DNA of 64,000 nucleotides, from the NCBI GenBank assembly GCA_034927445.1, contig JAYFPZ010000004.1:1-64000 (forward strand), in the 5' to 3' direction. The DNA is from PHAA01 sp034927445. GTDB taxonomy: Bacteria; Bacillota; Syntrophomonadia; Syntrophomonadales; Syntrophomonadaceae. A model generated the notes under the pieces. The model worked only from the letters and a program-made list of their open reading frames with translations. It was not told where the DNA came from and searched no databases. Both the position numbers and the translations under genes were made by a program. This document shows, in pieces, positions 17,547 to 27,040 of this stretch (within the stretch, counting starts at the first letter, position 1; each line of letters starts with the position of its first letter).

Positions 17547-18331
17547 TATAAAATCACCCTTCTGATACTATTTGATAACATTTCTATGGCTATGATCGTA
17601 ATCACAATCAGGATTACCACCAAACTGGCCGCATGGTAATTCAAGCTTTTATAATACAGTTCAAAATAAAAGCCGATGCCGGTACCGGTAAGCATGCCTA
17701 CCAGGGTGGCATCACGAATATTGGTATCGATCATGTATAACAACCAACTGATAAGCTGGGGTAAACTGGAAGGCAGCACCGCTTGGAAAATAATATGAAA
17801 GTAACCGGCACCGGTGGCGGACAAAGCTTCAACCGAATTTTGACTGGCTTCATCGATGGTCTCAATAAAGGCCCGGGTTAAAAATCCCAGCGAGCCGCAA
17901 AATAAGGCCAGGTAACCGGTCAAGGCACTTTGGCTGAAAGCCAGCATCAAAACCATAGCCCAGGCCACCAGGGGTATATTGCGGAAAAGCGAGGCTATTC
18001 CCCGGCTGATAACGCTAAAAGCCCCGTTCATTCTGGTAGTGCGGGACCCGGCCAGGCTCAGTAACAAGGCAAACATACTGGCTACAGTGGTGGCCGCAAT
18101 CGACATAAGCACCGTCTCCTGCAATTTAACCAGCATAGCCGGCAGCTTCAGCATAGCCTTGGCATCAGGATAGAAATTGGACGCCCCCCAGGTCAGGGCT
18201 TTGACAATGCTGGTAAAACCCTTGATTACATCGTATTCGGTGATAATAATCGAGCCTATGGTAATCAAGGCCAAAACCGTGAAAAATATAAGATTGTCAT
18301 TTCTTCTTTTTACAAAAATATCAGCTTGCAT
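17546..18331 (-). CDS. phnE1: Phosphonate ABC transporter permease PhnE (first copy)
   Basis: A 261-aa permease with six hydrophobic segments and the loop ASQNSVEALSATGAGYFHII typical of PhnE. It overlaps the end of phnC by 11 bp, with GGGAG six bases before its ATG. Paired PhnE permeases are common in Firmicutes phosphonate and phosphite transporters. Confidence 0.92.
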   Translation of the reverse strand: MQADIFVKRRNDNLIFFTVLALITIGSIIITEYDVIKGFTSIVKALTWGASNFYPDAKAMLKLPAMLVKLQETVLMSIAATTVASMFALLLSLAGSRTTRMNGAFSVISRGIASLFRNIPLVAWAMVLMLAFSQSALTGYLALFCGSLGFLTRAFIETIDEASQNSVEALSATGAGYFHIIFQAVLPSSLPQLISWLLYMIDTNIRDATLVGMLTGTGIGFYFELYYKSLNYHAASLVVILIVITIIAIEMLSNSIRRVIL

Positions 18332-19106
18332 TTTTTTCTCCCAGATCGATAATTAAATCTCCGGCCTCGGAACCATAGACGTTGTATATCTGTTCCGGGG
18401 AAAGATCGCGGGGTGCGGCATCAAAGGCGATTTCACCCTGTTTGACAGCTATAATCCGGTCAGCATATTTCAAAGCTACCTGGACCTGATGCAGATTAAC
18501 AATGACCGTTATCTTCATTTCGGTGCAAATGCTGCGCAAGTGGTCCATAATAATCTTCGCGGCATTGGGGTCCAAAGAGGCAATGGGCTCATCACACAGG
18601 ATCAATTTGGGATTTTGCACCAAAGCCCGGGCGATTCCGACTCGTTGTTTTTGGCCGCCGCTTAACTGGTCGCAGCGCTGATATACCTGATCATGCAGGC
18701 CTAATATCTCAATAATCCGAAAGGCCTGTCTTTTTTCCTCATCGCTGTATTTGCCCAAAGCGCCGGCGAAAGTCGACTTATAACCGAGCCTGCCATGCAG
18801 TACGTTTTCTATCACGGTCAACCGGTCGACCAGATTATAGTGCTGGAATATCATGCCGATTTTGGTTCTGAGCCGTCTCAGTTCTTTTTTACCAAGCTGC
18901 AGGGTATTAACGCCATCAAAAGTGATTTCTCCGCTGCTGGGCTCGATCATGCGGTTGATGCACCGCAGCAGGGTCGATTTGCCGGCTCCGGAAGGTCCTA
19001 TGACCGCAACAAACTCTCCTTCTGCGATCGAAAAGCTGACATGGTCCAGCGCCGGTGTTACCGGGGTGTAATACTTGGTGACGTTTTCCAGTACCAACAA
19101 GGCCAT
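18321..19106 (-). CDS. phnC: Phosphonate ABC transporter ATP-binding protein PhnC
   Basis: A 261-aa ABC ATPase with Walker A GPSGAGKS, a PhnC-type HYNLVDRLTVIENVLHGRLG segment, signature LSGGQKQR and Walker B LILCDEPIASLDP. It powers uptake through the two PhnE permeases. AAAGGAAG is placed 6 bases before the ATG. The 135-bp gap from phnD holds an imperfect hairpin (TACCGGA/TCCGGTA), perhaps for mRNA processing. Confidence 0.94.
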   Translation of the reverse strand: MALLVLENVTKYYTPVTPALDHVSFSIAEGEFVAVIGPSGAGKSTLLRCINRMIEPSSGEITFDGVNTLQLGKKELRRLRTKIGMIFQHYNLVDRLTVIENVLHGRLGYKSTFAGALGKYSDEEKRQAFRIIEILGLHDQVYQRCDQLSGGQKQRVGIARALVQNPKLILCDEPIASLDPNAAKIIMDHLRSICTEMKITVIVNLHQVQVALKYADRIIAVKQGEIAFDAAPRDLSPEQIYNVYGSEAGDLIIDLGEKNAS

Positions 19107-19241
19107 ATTGAACTTCCTTTACTTTTTAGTACATCGAGACCGGGGGGCCGATCAAATACCCGGCTTGCTTGGCCGCGGCCTGATTCCAGCACCCTCCGGC
19201 TCAATATCATTCCATACCGGATTGCCTCCGGTACTTACGTT

Positions 19242-20273
19242 CTAATTACTCAGTTCTCTGATCGGGTTATACCAGGAATCCTCTACTTTCAAGAAACGCT
19301 GCGGCTGTTTGTATATACCTTTATCTTTGGAATCCTTGGGCAGGAAGATCTTGGGGTTGTTGGTGACTTCATCCGAGATAAAGGCGTTTTGCAGGGCTTC
19401 AATGGTTTCGGGTTTCAAATAGCCGCTATTAACCACAAAGGGAGCATTCATAACCGCCATAGATTTGATTATCACAAATTGGGAGCCGGCCAGTTTGTCA
19501 AAGGGGGCCGCCGCTCCGTTTCTTACCGTATATACCGCACCGGGGGCGTTGGCGTTTCCTGAGGTCAGATCCACATAGGTTTCAACATCAATATCATCAA
19601 CCGCCGCTACCTCAGCCTTATCGGAAAGAATATTTACCAAAGACAATTGGTGGGACCCCCCGAACAGTACCTGGCTGAAGAATTTGTCGCTGCCGCCTTC
19701 AAGTAAATCCTCTTGCTTCAGGCTTTTCCATTTCTCTTGTTTGGAGAAATTGGAGATAATGGCCGAAGCCGGCACTTTAAACCCCGAGGTTGAACTATTG
19801 GAAACGAAAGACATCTTCTTGCCGACGATGTTGTCGATCGAATAACCCGAACCTGATTTGTACTGATCTTCATTGCCTTTCTTAACGGCGATGCGGCTGT
19901 AATACATGGCATCCTTCAAGGTTCCCGAATCACCGCTGTTAACTACCAGAGGTACGACCTGATTGTTCTTGTCATGGGCCTCTATGTATTGCTGAGCTCC
20001 GCAATAGGCTATCTGCGCATTGCCGTTGGCTATAGCTTCGATGAGAACGGCATAGTCGGTGGTGAGCTTATCCTCAACTTTTTTACCGGTTGCTTTCTCG
20101 ATAACCTTATCGAATTCGGCCCTTACATTCTTAAAATCATCACCCGAGTTGTTGGGCAGCCAGGCTACGGTTATCGTATTCGGCTCCTTGACCCCTGCGG
20201 AATTCGATCCACAGCCGGTCACAAGAATAGACATAAAGAAAGCTGCCAGAACCATTAACGAAATCTTTTTCAC
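19242..20273 (-). CDS. phnD: Phosphonate-binding lipoprotein PhnD
   Basis: A 343-aa substrate-binding lipoprotein; signal peptide and lipobox VTGC lie near residue 20. PhnD hallmarks are TVAWLPN near the mature start, IAYCGAQQYIEA and the SNSSTSGFKVPAS ligand loop. Related proteins bind phosphonates, phosphite or phosphate; the C-P lyase operon next door favours phosphonates. GAGAGGAG precedes the ATG, and a PHO box lies 119-146 bp upstream, so the transporter has its own promoter. Confidence 0.93.
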   Translation of the reverse strand: MKKISLMVLAAFFMSILVTGCGSNSAGVKEPNTITVAWLPNNSGDDFKNVRAEFDKVIEKATGKKVEDKLTTDYAVLIEAIANGNAQIAYCGAQQYIEAHDKNNQVVPLVVNSGDSGTLKDAMYYSRIAVKKGNEDQYKSGSGYSIDNIVGKKMSFVSNSSTSGFKVPASAIISNFSKQEKWKSLKQEDLLEGGSDKFFSQVLFGGSHQLSLVNILSDKAEVAAVDDIDVETYVDLTSGNANAPGAVYTVRNGAAAPFDKLAGSQFVIIKSMAVMNAPFVVNSGYLKPETIEALQNAFISDEVTNNPKIFLPKDSKDKGIYKQPQRFLKVEDSWYNPIRELSN

Positions 20274-20391
20274 ATTAAATCTCCTCTCATTTTTTACGTT
20301 TTAATAACTTGCCAAAATACCTAGATAATACTGATCGAATCAGCAGTTAATATAATGCTAGCGGATAATTGTTAGGTCTATGGTCGGGTAA

Positions 20392-20419
20392 TGTAACATT
20401 TATATTTAAATAAGGTAAA
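20392..20419 (-). promoter_or_regulatory. PHO box for phnD-C-E-E
   Basis: Plus-strand TGTAAC (20392), TATTTA (20403) and GGTAAA (20414) are 11 bp apart; on the minus strand TTTACC, TAAATA, GTTACA. The repeat block abuts the phnL stop codon, so the transporter operon can be started independently of the C-P lyase operon. Confidence 0.65.
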
Positions 20420-21151
20420 TCAAACCATACCAAAGCATTTTTGCCGGCCGCCAATATTGACCAGTCTGCCGTCATGCATAGTGTATTGCCGGTTGCAGAG
20501 ATTTTCCATGAACTCTAAATCGTGAAAGATGCCTAACATGGTAGTGCCCTGGTTCATCAATTGCTTGATCAGTTCATATACTTTAAGCTTGGAGATATGA
20601 TCCAGACTGGCGGTAGGTTCGTCCAGGAGCAATAAACGGGGATGCTTTACCATGGCGCGGGCAATATTCAAGCGGAGTTTTTCACCTCCGGAAAATGTAG
20701 CTGGATAGCTGTCCCAGAGTTCCCGGTTAAATTCAAAATGCTCCAGTATTTTTTCGGTTTCCGCTTCGGCGTAGATTTCTTCACCTCCCATCTCCAAAAT
20801 CGCTTGTTTGACATTTTCCCGCGCGGTTGTCCGGGGCATAACCTGCAAAAATTGAGACACATGACCAATTTCGTATTTGCGCAGGTAAATGATCTGCCTT
20901 TCCGGGATTTCCAGCAGGTTGACCCGGCCGAATTTTTTGGAGTTATACCAGATATTACCCTGCTGGGGGGCGTAGGTGCGATAAATACACTTAAAAACAG
21001 TCGATTTTCCGGAGCCGCTTTTACCGGTAATACCAACAAACTCGCCTTCTTGTAGAGACAAAGAGACATCCTCAAGGGCCGCAATATGTTTATTCAGGTT
21101 ATGGATGGTAAAGGACTTGGATAGGTGTTCGATGGTTAGCATCGGTTCCAC
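20420..21151 (-). CDS. phnL: C-P lyase accessory ATP-binding protein PhnL
   Basis: A 243-aa ABC-type ATPase with Walker A GKSGSGKS, signature FSGGEKLRLNIA and Walker B LLLLDEPTASLD. PhnL acts with PhnI, PhnG and PhnH in the step that makes ribose 1-phosphonate triphosphate, or binds the C-P lyase core. The open frame extends over the upstream gene; GTG at 21151 (with GCAGGTG before it) or ATG at 21142 are the realistic starts, and I use the former, which gives about the family length. It overlaps the end of the hexapeptide gene. Confidence 0.9.
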   Translation of the reverse strand: MEPMLTIEHLSKSFTIHNLNKHIAALEDVSLSLQEGEFVGITGKSGSGKSTVFKCIYRTYAPQQGNIWYNSKKFGRVNLLEIPERQIIYLRKYEIGHVSQFLQVMPRTTARENVKQAILEMGGEEIYAEAETEKILEHFEFNRELWDSYPATFSGGEKLRLNIARAMVKHPRLLLLDEPTASLDHISKLKVYELIKQLMNQGTTMLGIFHDLEFMENLCNRQYTMHDGRLVNIGGRQKCFGMV

Positions 21152-21152
21152 A

Positions 21153-21809
21153 TTATTCACCTGCTTTTTCATACTTTTGGGTAAATTCCCGAATCGGGAG
21201 ATAAAAATCATCCAGCCGGTTTTTAATGACTTCATAAGACCAGTCCCACCACTTGATCGCCAACAGTTTTCCCACCGTATCCTCAGCAAATCTTCTTTTG
21301 ATTGGATCAGCCGGTACTCCCGCCACAATCATGTAGGGCTCAACCTCCTTGGTGACAACCGCACCGGCGCCAACTACCGCCCCATGGCCTATTTTCACTC
21401 CCGGCATAATCAGGGCTCCGTGGCCGATCCAGGTATCATGACCGATGCTGATCCTCTGCTCCGCCCGCCATTGAAAAAACTCCTCGTCATCGTCTGCAGC
21501 CAATCCATACTGCTGGCGGCGGTAGGTAAAATGATGCAAAGACGGTCTCGCCATCGGATGATTGGGAGGGCCGATTCTAACCATAGCCGCAATGTTGGCA
21601 AATTTACCTATTTCCGCGTTTTGAATCATACAGTACTCGCCCGTGTATGAAAAATCTCCGAGCCTGACATTTTCCATATAATTCAGCAAGCCCACCTCGG
21701 TGTACTGCCCCAGCCGGGTATTGTACAACCGGCATTCCTCATGGATAAAAGGCTCTTTACCGAGAATCTTGTTTTTTCTGTTCCGATGCTGCTCTGCCCA
21801 ACTGGACAA
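21153..21809 (-). CDS. Hexapeptide-repeat acetyltransferase of phosphonate operons
   Basis: A 218-aa left-handed beta-helix transferase. Hexapeptide repeats run from about residue 40 to 165, including SIGHDTWIGHGALIMPGVKI and VVGAGAVVTKEVEPYMIVAG, with the typical loop GPPNHPMARPSLHHFTYR. Members embedded in phn operons form a known subgroup; an acyl transfer protecting or activating an intermediate is assumed but unproven. TTG start with GGAGGGAG 5 bases upstream. It lies between phnM and phnL. Confidence 0.9.
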   Translation of the reverse strand: MSSWAEQHRNRKNKILGKEPFIHEECRLYNTRLGQYTEVGLLNYMENVRLGDFSYTGEYCMIQNAEIGKFANIAAMVRIGPPNHPMARPSLHHFTYRRQQYGLAADDDEEFFQWRAEQRISIGHDTWIGHGALIMPGVKIGHGAVVGAGAVVTKEVEPYMIVAGVPADPIKRRFAEDTVGKLLAIKWWDWSYEVIKNRLDDFYLPIREFTQKYEKAGE

Positions 21810-21884
21810 TATTGCTCCCTCCCAACCGTTAACCTGCCGGCCCGCCGCTGATGATCCAGGGCGGTTATCCGGATCATAGCAGGA

Positions 21885-23063
21885 TCAAACCGCATAATTG
21901 GTTCTTTGGACTAATTGGCCGTCTACCAAGACTGAGGTAATGACCGGATAATTCGGTTCGATTTTCTCGATGATCAGCAAGTCGGCCTTTTTACCTTCCC
22001 GGATCGATCCAATCTCTTTATCCATTTTCACCGCTTTAGCCGGATTAATCGTTACCAGTCTGAACATATCCGCCAAATCCACGCCGAATTGCTCATGCAT
22101 GGTAAAAACTCCGTGCAGCATGGCGGGCGGATAATAATCACTGCACAAAATATCTATATGATTGGCCAGAATTGCCTCCGGAGCGGATAAATTTCCGTTA
22201 TGGGAACCACCCAGGAGAATATTGGGTGCGCCGGCCATCGTAAACATGCCTCGGGCCTGGGCCTGCCGGGCTATCTCCAGGGTCAGGGGAAATTCACTTA
22301 TGGTGGTTCCCAGGCTTTGTCCCAATTCCAGTTTCTCCAGAGAATCATCATCGTGGGAGGCCAGGGCAATACCCATCTTTCCGGCCAGCTCCGCAATTTC
22401 CTGCATGGCTGCAAGGGTTACCTTGGGCTTGCTTTGATCCCGATTGATCAGCCGCTCAATCTCCTCATCCTCAAAATCGCTGTAACTCCTGACCATCCTT
22501 TTGAATACCTGTAAATCCCGGTATTGCCCCTGTCCCGGCGTATGGTCCATAAATGATACCAGGTGGACCTTGTTGGCGGAAATATAGGCTTTCAATTGGT
22601 CTACCTGGGTGACATTGTTGATTTCAAAGCGGGCGTGAAAACGATGGCGGATTAAATGCCGGCCTGAATGGGTCAGCTCAATGATCTCTATAAATTTCCG
22701 GACATTTTCCGGGTCGCGAATCGGTCTGGGTTTGTACTCCTGATCCTTAAACAGTGACAGCGAATGAAACATGGTGGTTATCCCATGGGCAACCAATTCA
22801 CGTTCGGTTTCCTTGATGCTCATGGCGAAATCCATCAGGCAGGTAGGCCGGGGTGCGGCCATGTGTTCTATATAATCCGAGTGAATGTCAATAAAACCGG
22901 GGGCGACATACCCGCCGGCGGCATCGATCAATATGGCGCCTGCATCCGGTTTAATTTCTCCCTGAGGCCTTATTTGGAATATGGTTTTGCCTTTTACCAG
23001 CAGTTCATATCCGGTAAGGATGGAATCCTCGGTGATTATTCTGCCATTGGTAATCAAGTACAT
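21885..23063 (-). CDS. phnM: Alpha-D-ribose 1-methylphosphonate 5-triphosphate diphosphatase PhnM
   Basis: A 392-aa amidohydrolase that removes pyrophosphate from ribose 1-alkylphosphonate triphosphate, giving the substrate of PhnJ. Metal-site motifs: FIDIHSDYIEH, SFMDHTPGQGQY, ALASHDDDS and CSDYYPPAML. I chose the ATG at 23063 with GGGG upstream over the in-frame ATG at 23087. It is the first of two PhnM proteins in the window. Confidence 0.95.
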   Translation of the reverse strand: MYLITNGRIITEDSILTGYELLVKGKTIFQIRPQGEIKPDAGAILIDAAGGYVAPGFIDIHSDYIEHMAAPRPTCLMDFAMSIKETERELVAHGITTMFHSLSLFKDQEYKPRPIRDPENVRKFIEIIELTHSGRHLIRHRFHARFEINNVTQVDQLKAYISANKVHLVSFMDHTPGQGQYRDLQVFKRMVRSYSDFEDEEIERLINRDQSKPKVTLAAMQEIAELAGKMGIALASHDDDSLEKLELGQSLGTTISEFPLTLEIARQAQARGMFTMAGAPNILLGGSHNGNLSAPEAILANHIDILCSDYYPPAMLHGVFTMHEQFGVDLADMFRLVTINPAKAVKMDKEIGSIREGKKADLLIIEKIEPNYPVITSVLVDGQLVQRTNYAV

Positions 23064-23090
23064 TCTATATCCCCTTTTTGGTATCAATTT

Positions 23091-23936
23091 CTACAGCAGC
23101 GACTGGACCAGCTGCTGGGTATAACTGTGCTGCGGATCTTCAATAATCTGGTCAGTTAGGCCCTGTTCAATAATCTGTCCATCCAGCATCACCATGGTTC
23201 GGTCGGCCAGCATTCTAATAACGCCCAAATCATGGGAGACAATTATCATGCTGATTTTCAGTTCCCGCTGCAGGGTTTTGATCAAGTCCAAAACACTGGC
23301 TTGAACGGACAGGTCCAATCCCGTAGTAACTTCATCCAGCAGGAGCAGGGGCGGATTGTTGCATAAAGCCTTGGCGATCTGCACCCTTTGCTGCATTCCG
23401 CCCGAGAAGTTCCGGGGCGCCTCCTTCATGCGATAAAGCGGGATGTTGACGTAATCCAGCATTTTTTCCGCCCGGGCCTGCATATCCGAGACATTCCGGT
23501 TGCCGGCTGCAATCAGTTTTTCAGCAATGTTGCCGATAGATGAGAAATTCATTTTTAAACCCATCAACGGATTTTGATAGACTTTACCCATCATATGATT
23601 TCTGATCATTCGTTTTTGCTGGGATGATTCCGCCAATATATTCTTGCTGCCGCTGTAATAGGAACTCATATAGACCTCGCCGCCAGTTACATCTTGGTCA
23701 AAATACAGGCATTGCATCAAAGTGGATTTGCCGCTGCCGCTCTCCCCTACAACCCCCAGTATCTCTCCCTCATATACGTCAAAAGTTATATTCCGGCAGG
23801 CATATACGGTACTGCAAAAGCGGCAGTAGTTTTTCATCAATTGATTCTCCGGCATTCCGCTGCAATGAACGCAGCCCCGGCCATATTGCTTGTTTAGTTT
23901 ATTGACTGCCAGAACCGCCTTTTCAAAAGTTGGCAT
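23091..23936 (-). CDS. phnK: C-P lyase ATP-binding protein PhnK with an N-terminal cysteine cluster
   Basis: A 281-aa ABC ATPase that docks on the PhnGHIJ core. Walker A GESGSGKS, PhnK-type VYQNPLMGLK, signature FSGGMQQRVQIA and Walker B LLLLDEVTTGLD are intact. Unusual is an insertion of about 26 residues at 19-47 between the first strands, with Cys22, Cys25, Cys38 and Cys41 in a CxxC-x12-CxxC arrangement, like a small zinc ribbon; E. coli PhnK lacks it. Start ATG at 23936 with GAGGTG; the open frame runs 48 codons further over phnJ without support. Confidence 0.92.
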   Translation of the reverse strand: MPTFEKAVLAVNKLNKQYGRGCVHCSGMPENQLMKNYCRFCSTVYACRNITFDVYEGEILGVVGESGSGKSTLMQCLYFDQDVTGGEVYMSSYYSGSKNILAESSQQKRMIRNHMMGKVYQNPLMGLKMNFSSIGNIAEKLIAAGNRNVSDMQARAEKMLDYVNIPLYRMKEAPRNFSGGMQQRVQIAKALCNNPPLLLLDEVTTGLDLSVQASVLDLIKTLQRELKISMIIVSHDLGVIRMLADRTMVMLDGQIIEQGLTDQIIEDPQHSYTQQLVQSLL

Positions 23937-23947
23937 ATTATGACACC

Positions 23948-24793
23948 TCATGATTCCGAATTGATATTCAATCTCTGCAAACAATAGCTGGTATCGTTGC
24001 ATTGATAATAGGTTTCTCCCGTAACATCGTCCAATATTTCGTCCAGATAAACGCCCTGAGCGCCGCATAACCGGCAGCACTTGCCCGCAAAGGATTCGGG
24101 GGCGAATACATAATCATCAAAAGCCAGCGAGACTACCTTGGTATAAGGCGGTACCGCATATACTTTCTTTTCACGTCCCGCTCCCAATAAAATCAAGGCC
24201 GGGGAACGGTCCAGCTTGGGATTGTCAAAGCGGGGGATCGGACTGGGAGCCATGACATACCGGTCATGCACCATTACCGGGTGATCCGCTCCGGTAGACA
24301 TATGGCCGTAGCCTATGATCTGTTCGAACAGCATCAGCCAAGCCCCGCTGTATTCCTTGTCGGCATGCAGTTTTTTGGTCTCATATTCACTGGGTTCAAA
24401 GTAGCGCAGGGGCTCCGGCAACGGTACCTGTAAAACCAGAATTTGATTTTCATGCAATGGAATCTCGGGGATTCTATGGCGCGATTGGATCAATGTGGCC
24501 CGGGCGGTATCTTCGGTCACGGCTATACCCGTCGTGCTTATGATCAGCTTTTTGATATTTACCGCATTTACGGATTCGTCCGAGCCCTGGTCAATTACTT
24601 TCAGAACGTCGTTTTTCCCCACCAGGGAAAGGGTAAGCTGCAGCCCTCCCGTTCCCCAGCCCCGGGCAATCGGCATCTCCCGGGAAGCAAAGGGCACCTG
24701 GTACCCGGGCACGGCAATGGCTTTGAGGGTCGCTCTTCTGATCTCCCGCTTGGATCCCTCATCGAAAAAGGCAAAATTATAATCGATCTTCAT
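23948..24793 (-). CDS. phnJ: C-P lyase catalytic subunit PhnJ (radical SAM)
   Basis: A 281-aa radical-SAM enzyme that cleaves the carbon-phosphorus bond. Cysteines 240, 243, 265 and 271 form C-x2-C-x21-C-x5-C, the unusual PhnJ cluster pattern, and GWGTGGLQLTLSL is in the N-terminal part. The ATG at 24793 lies inside the end of phnI (17-bp overlap), giving translational coupling. Product: ribose 1,2-cyclic phosphate 5-phosphate plus an alkane. Confidence 0.96.
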   Translation of the reverse strand: MKIDYNFAFFDEGSKREIRRATLKAIAVPGYQVPFASREMPIARGWGTGGLQLTLSLVGKNDVLKVIDQGSDESVNAVNIKKLIISTTGIAVTEDTARATLIQSRHRIPEIPLHENQILVLQVPLPEPLRYFEPSEYETKKLHADKEYSGAWLMLFEQIIGYGHMSTGADHPVMVHDRYVMAPSPIPRFDNPKLDRSPALILLGAGREKKVYAVPPYTKVVSLAFDDYVFAPESFAGKCCRLCGAQGVYLDEILDDVTGETYYQCNDTSYCLQRLNINSES

Positions 24794-25919
24794 GCTTGGA
24801 CTCCCCATTTTCCGTATCAAAGTCTTTACCCGCTCTAATTTTGCGGACGCTGTCCAATTTAGAGCGGAAGGTCACGTAGTGCGGCAGTTTAAGATGCGAT
24901 ATAAACCCGGTCGATTCCACCGCATCAATATGCAGCAGGACAAATTCCTGGTCATGGGTGGGATAATCAGGATTGCCCTCTTCCAGGCAACGGTCCAGAA
25001 TGCTCATGGCAATTGCCTTGCTTTCGTTCTGGCCATAGCAGATTCCGTAGCCCAAACTGAATTCCATATCTTTTTGGCCGTTTTCGTTTTGCGATTCGGT
25101 GGGGAACAAGGTCTCAACCTCAGTAACCCTGATTTCGCCGATATAGTAAGCGTCATCTTCATTCTGGGCCGCAAAGGGATTATCTATATAGACAGGAAGA
25201 TTACCAATCCTTAATTCACCGACCGTCGGATGCAGCGCTCCATATCCGCGCAAGGCCGCATAGCCCAGGGAAGTCACGGCCCCGGTCTGTCCCCTGGTCA
25301 AAATCTGCAATTTTTCACTGCGGCTGGCAGGAAACTGAACGCTTTTCATGGTTACATCGTCCGGCTCCCGGTCGTTGTCGGCACAAGCTGCCAGCAGGCC
25401 CTCCTCCCGCAAGTAATCCAGGACTTTGGGCAGATCAGCCAACCCGGCAGGGTGGGTGGAGGTCCCATTTTGCCGAGTATACTCCTGCAGCCAGTCGGCG
25501 GCCTCAGCCTCGGTTTCCCGGGTAAGGTCAAAGTCTATCAGCCGGTGGGTATAATCGCAGGCGGCGCCTAAAATCTGCCCGCCGGGAATATCCTTGAAAC
25601 TGGCTGATATCCTTCTTTCTACCCTCATATTTTCCGGGCTGACGGTACGGGAATAGTGTTTGCGGGGAAGGGCGGAACGGTAGGCCCTCATCAGAAAGAC
25701 TGCCTCCTCCGGGCTTCCTTCCGCCTGCTTAATGGCAATGGCCGCCAGCGTTTCACTGTAAAGACAGCTCTCCGACATTACCTGGTCGATCAAACCGCGC
25801 ATGCCGCCTTCAATCATGTTGCAGTCCACGACCATCCCTTTTTTCAAGCGTTCATACTTAAGCCGTTTGATTGATTCTTCAATCGCCAGGGTTCCGCCTT
25901 TTACCGCTACATACGCCAT
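24777..25919 (-). CDS. phnI: C-P lyase core subunit PhnI
   Basis: A 380-aa subunit of the PhnGHIJ core that carries the nucleosidase activity transferring the phosphonate onto ribose triphosphate. Starts MAYVAVKGGTLAIEESI, with MIEGGMRGLIDQVMSES and HYSRTVSPENMRVERRISA as family signatures. Its ATG follows the phnH stop directly. AGGTGA lies upstream. Confidence 0.95.
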   Translation of the reverse strand: MAYVAVKGGTLAIEESIKRLKYERLKKGMVVDCNMIEGGMRGLIDQVMSESCLYSETLAAIAIKQAEGSPEEAVFLMRAYRSALPRKHYSRTVSPENMRVERRISASFKDIPGGQILGAACDYTHRLIDFDLTRETEAEAADWLQEYTRQNGTSTHPAGLADLPKVLDYLREEGLLAACADNDREPDDVTMKSVQFPASRSEKLQILTRGQTGAVTSLGYAALRGYGALHPTVGELRIGNLPVYIDNPFAAQNEDDAYYIGEIRVTEVETLFPTESQNENGQKDMEFSLGYGICYGQNESKAIAMSILDRCLEEGNPDYPTHDQEFVLLHIDAVESTGFISHLKLPHYVTFRSKLDSVRKIRAGKDFDTENGESKHEDRL

Positions 25920-26519
25920 TTAAGCCATCACCTGCCTTGTTATTTGAGTCGTTCGGGGCAAGCATAAAATATTGTCATCGGGGTCGGTGATGATGATCTC
26001 AATTCCCAATGGATATTCCGAGTTTTTTTCGGCCCGCAAGTCAACCCATTCATCGGACCCAGCATTTACTCTAATCCGGTTTTCCTTTTCAATCCCGGGG
26101 CCGGTCAGGATCAAATCCGGGGCATTGGTAACCGCGTCCGCTTCGAAAATGATGGTCGCCGACTTGTGCGGGTTCAACAAATCTCCCGCATAAGCCCGCC
26201 TTAAAGCCCGCACCAATTCCCGGGGCGGAGCGTCATGCAAAACGATGATAAAATCCGCATTTTCCAATTCGGTGGCTCGGGCATACGTCAACCGGTTTAT
26301 GGCTTGCGTAACCTCTTCTTCATGTTCGGAACATACTTTAAATTTAATTTCCGTATCCAAGAGCATCAGTATTAACAGCAAGGTGGTATTGAAACAGCCG
26401 ATGGTCAGGGTTACTTTTTCCGCTTGGCTGCGGACATTGCTGATCAAACCGGGCTTGGACATCGAATCAATGACTTTGCGATAAACGGCTTGTATATCAT
26501 GAACCAAATCCAGTTCCAC
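25920..26519 (-). CDS. phnH: C-P lyase core subunit PhnH
   Basis: A 199-aa protein of usual PhnH length, PLP-transferase-like fold without cofactor. Recognised by the start LVHDIQAVYRKVIDSMSKPG and by the RANPHKSATIIF-like segment (here LLNPHKSATIIFEAD) followed by LTGPGIEKENR. GTG start with AGGAGG nine bases upstream, 17 bp after phnG. Confidence 0.93.
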   Translation of the reverse strand: MELDLVHDIQAVYRKVIDSMSKPGLISNVRSQAEKVTLTIGCFNTTLLLILMLLDTEIKFKVCSEHEEEVTQAINRLTYARATELENADFIIVLHDAPPRELVRALRRAYAGDLLNPHKSATIIFEADAVTNAPDLILTGPGIEKENRIRVNAGSDEWVDLRAEKNSEYPLGIEIIITDPDDNILCLPRTTQITRQVMA

Positions 26520-26536
26520 TCGCCTATTCCTCCTGT

Positions 26537-26959
26537 TTAAACGTTCATCGTTTCGAAATTTACTTTCGTTTTTAGGATACTGTCGGCAAATTGCGCGTTT
26601 TCTTGATTTATGTGGCTGTCTTCCGCCAATAATATATCCTGCCAGGGCTTGGTCTCCGGCAAATTTCCGTTATAAGCGGCATCGATAACCGCCAAATTAC
26701 GGGCCAGGGATGGTTCATCCCCCTTGACCATACCTATCCCCAAAGCGCCGTTGATCATAACCTTGCATTCGGTAATCAGTACCTCGCCCAGATAGAACAG
26801 GCTGCGTTGGGCGCTCTCCCGCATTTTAACCATGACCATGCCATGGTGGCTTTCCTCAACTATGCTGACCTCATATAAATCCAGAATTTCTTGGGCTAAT
26901 TGGCCGGCAAGGTCAGCTGAACCCCGGATCAATATCTCGGTTCTTTGCTTTCTATTCAT
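26537..26959 (-). CDS. phnG: C-P lyase core subunit PhnG
   Basis: A 140-aa protein, first gene of the C-P lyase operon. GLVMVKMRES-like segment (GMVMVKMRESAQRSLFYLGEVL) and ITECKVMINGALGIGMVKGD are typical for PhnG. It belongs to the core complex with PhnH, PhnI and PhnJ. The ATG has only an AAGG some 12 bases upstream. A PHO box is centred about 100 bp upstream. Confidence 0.93.
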   Translation of the reverse strand: MNRKQRTEILIRGSADLAGQLAQEILDLYEVSIVEESHHGMVMVKMRESAQRSLFYLGEVLITECKVMINGALGIGMVKGDEPSLARNLAVIDAAYNGNLPETKPWQDILLAEDSHINQENAQFADSILKTKVNFETMNV

Positions 26960-27040
26960 AAAATGAATTTTTCCTTATCCGTAAATTATTTTCGGTTAAT
27001 GTCCGTTGGCTTCATCATAACTTGTTGCCAAGCAGGCGGT

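Noticed and set aside
18795..19562. Plus-strand 255-codon ORF
   Set aside because: Antisense shadow across phnC and phnD, both clearly coding.
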